From assembly GCF_938029485.1 (NCBI RefSeq), contig NZ_CALHGC010000421.1:1-6100 (forward strand): DNA of 6,100 bases. The letters are read 5' to 3'. The notes beneath the pieces are model-generated. The model was given only the letters and a program-made list of their open reading frames with translations. It was not told the origin of the DNA and did not search any database. The position numbers and the translations under genes were made by a program. Positions 5,703 to 6,100 of this stretch are shown here, piece after piece. This stretch comes from an uncultured Treponema sp. Lineage in GTDB: Bacteria > Spirochaetota > Spirochaetia > Treponematales > Treponemataceae. Position 1 is the first letter of the stretch. Every line of letters starts with the position of its first letter.

Positions 5703-6100
5703 ATGAGAGAATTTATGAGCCGCGCACTGCGGAAACTGTCGCGTATGAACGATTCGCAGCTGCGCTCTTTTATTCAGTTGATTGTCGATGACTATGCACT
5801 GTTTGATGCGATGATGGATTCGCTTACAAGCGGCGTCATCATTCTGGATTCCGATCATACCATTATAAAAACTAACCGTGCAGCTTTGCGTATTCTCGGT
5901 ATCCCGCTTTCTGAAAGCCCCGAACGGCCGCTGTGGGCGTCTATTCCCGACACCAAGCTGGCGGATTTTATCCATACGGTGATAAAAAATGAAGAGACAT
6001 GTACCGCAGAGGAATTTGTCATTGTTGCCGATGAGGGAAATCACTACATTGAGCTTTCGGTACTGCCGCTTGTAAAAGAAAAAAGGGTGCGCGGTACGAT
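5703..6100 (+). CDS. PAS-domain sensor histidine kinase (AtoS/NtrB-like), N-terminal part (3' end outside window)
   Basis: The frame is open from ATG 5703 to the window edge (132 codons). The first 30 residues are a charged helix without a signal peptide or membrane segment, so the sensor is cytoplasmic. Residues about 32-132 look like a PAS fold: 'LFDAMMDSLTSGVIILDSD' then 'IIKTNRAALRILG' match the first strands and helix typical of PAS domains in AtoS/NtrB kinases, and 'HYIELSVLPL' fits a late PAS strand. The histidine box and ATPase domain would lie beyond the window, so the kinase call is inference from this layout; a PAS-containing regulator of another class is possible. In-frame TAA at 5697-5699 rules out an earlier start. 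The Shine-Dalgarno is weak (GAAAGAGA, 5685-5692, ten bases away). Kinases of this type usually pair with a sigma-54-dependent response regulator, which would be worth looking for just downstream. Confidence 0.7.
   Translation, partial: MREFMSRALRKLSRMNDSQLRSFIQLIVDDYALFDAMMDSLTSGVIILDSDHTIIKTNRAALRILGIPLSESPERPLWASIPDTKLADFIHTVIKNEETCTAEEFVIVADEGNHYIELSVLPLVKEKRVRGT

Noticed and set aside
5676..6044. A 122-codon minus-strand open frame
   Set aside because: Antisense to the PAS-domain coding region, which shows clear family features.

Overview
The window looks like a chromosomal segment from a spirochaete, most likely an oral-type Treponema. That is inferred from the gene set: an McsA/McsB/ClpC cluster with diverged members, a soluble PAS sensor kinase of the AtoS type, and sigma-54-activator-like sequence. 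I could not search a database, so the genus is a moderate-confidence guess.

Layout, left to right. Positions 1-447 (+) hold the C-terminal end of a radical-SAM protein of the PflX/COG1313 type, which converges on the next operon across an 88-base gap. Positions 4650-536 (-) hold a tight three-gene operon, mcsA-mcsB-clpC, with gaps of 1 and 16 bases. It encodes a zinc-finger/UVR protein, a protein-arginine-kinase homologue and a ClpC-type AAA+ unfoldase. A sigma-70-like promoter with a small dyad over its -35 lies just upstream of mcsA, and no ctsR repressor gene precedes it. Positions 4651-4926 hold no full gene. They contain a 53-codon remnant of an NtrC-family sigma-54 activator AAA+ domain, whose 5' end is folded into a perfect 19-bp inverted repeat. 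Positions 5586-4927 (-) encode a membrane protein that joins a PsiE-like multi-helix region to a CorC/HlyC-type transporter-associated domain. A 116-base divergent intergenic region with overlapping dyads separates it from a PAS-domain sensor kinase (5703 to the window end, +), which runs off the window.

How the genes fit together. In Firmicutes, McsB phosphorylates arginines with McsA as activator, and ClpC-ClpP degrades the marked proteins. Here ClpC keeps both Walker sites in each ATPase ring, an LGF loop for ClpP docking and both N-domain glutamates that bind phosphoarginine in Bacillus. The McsB homologue, however, has lost nearly every residue needed for phosphotransfer: both catalytic glutamates, the active-site cysteine and key arginines. 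The simplest reading is that McsA-McsB here is a kinase-dead adaptor for ClpC, or has another chemistry. This is the most interesting observation in the window. The sigma-54 activator remnant near an AtoS-like kinase suggests past duplication and decay of a two-component regulator.
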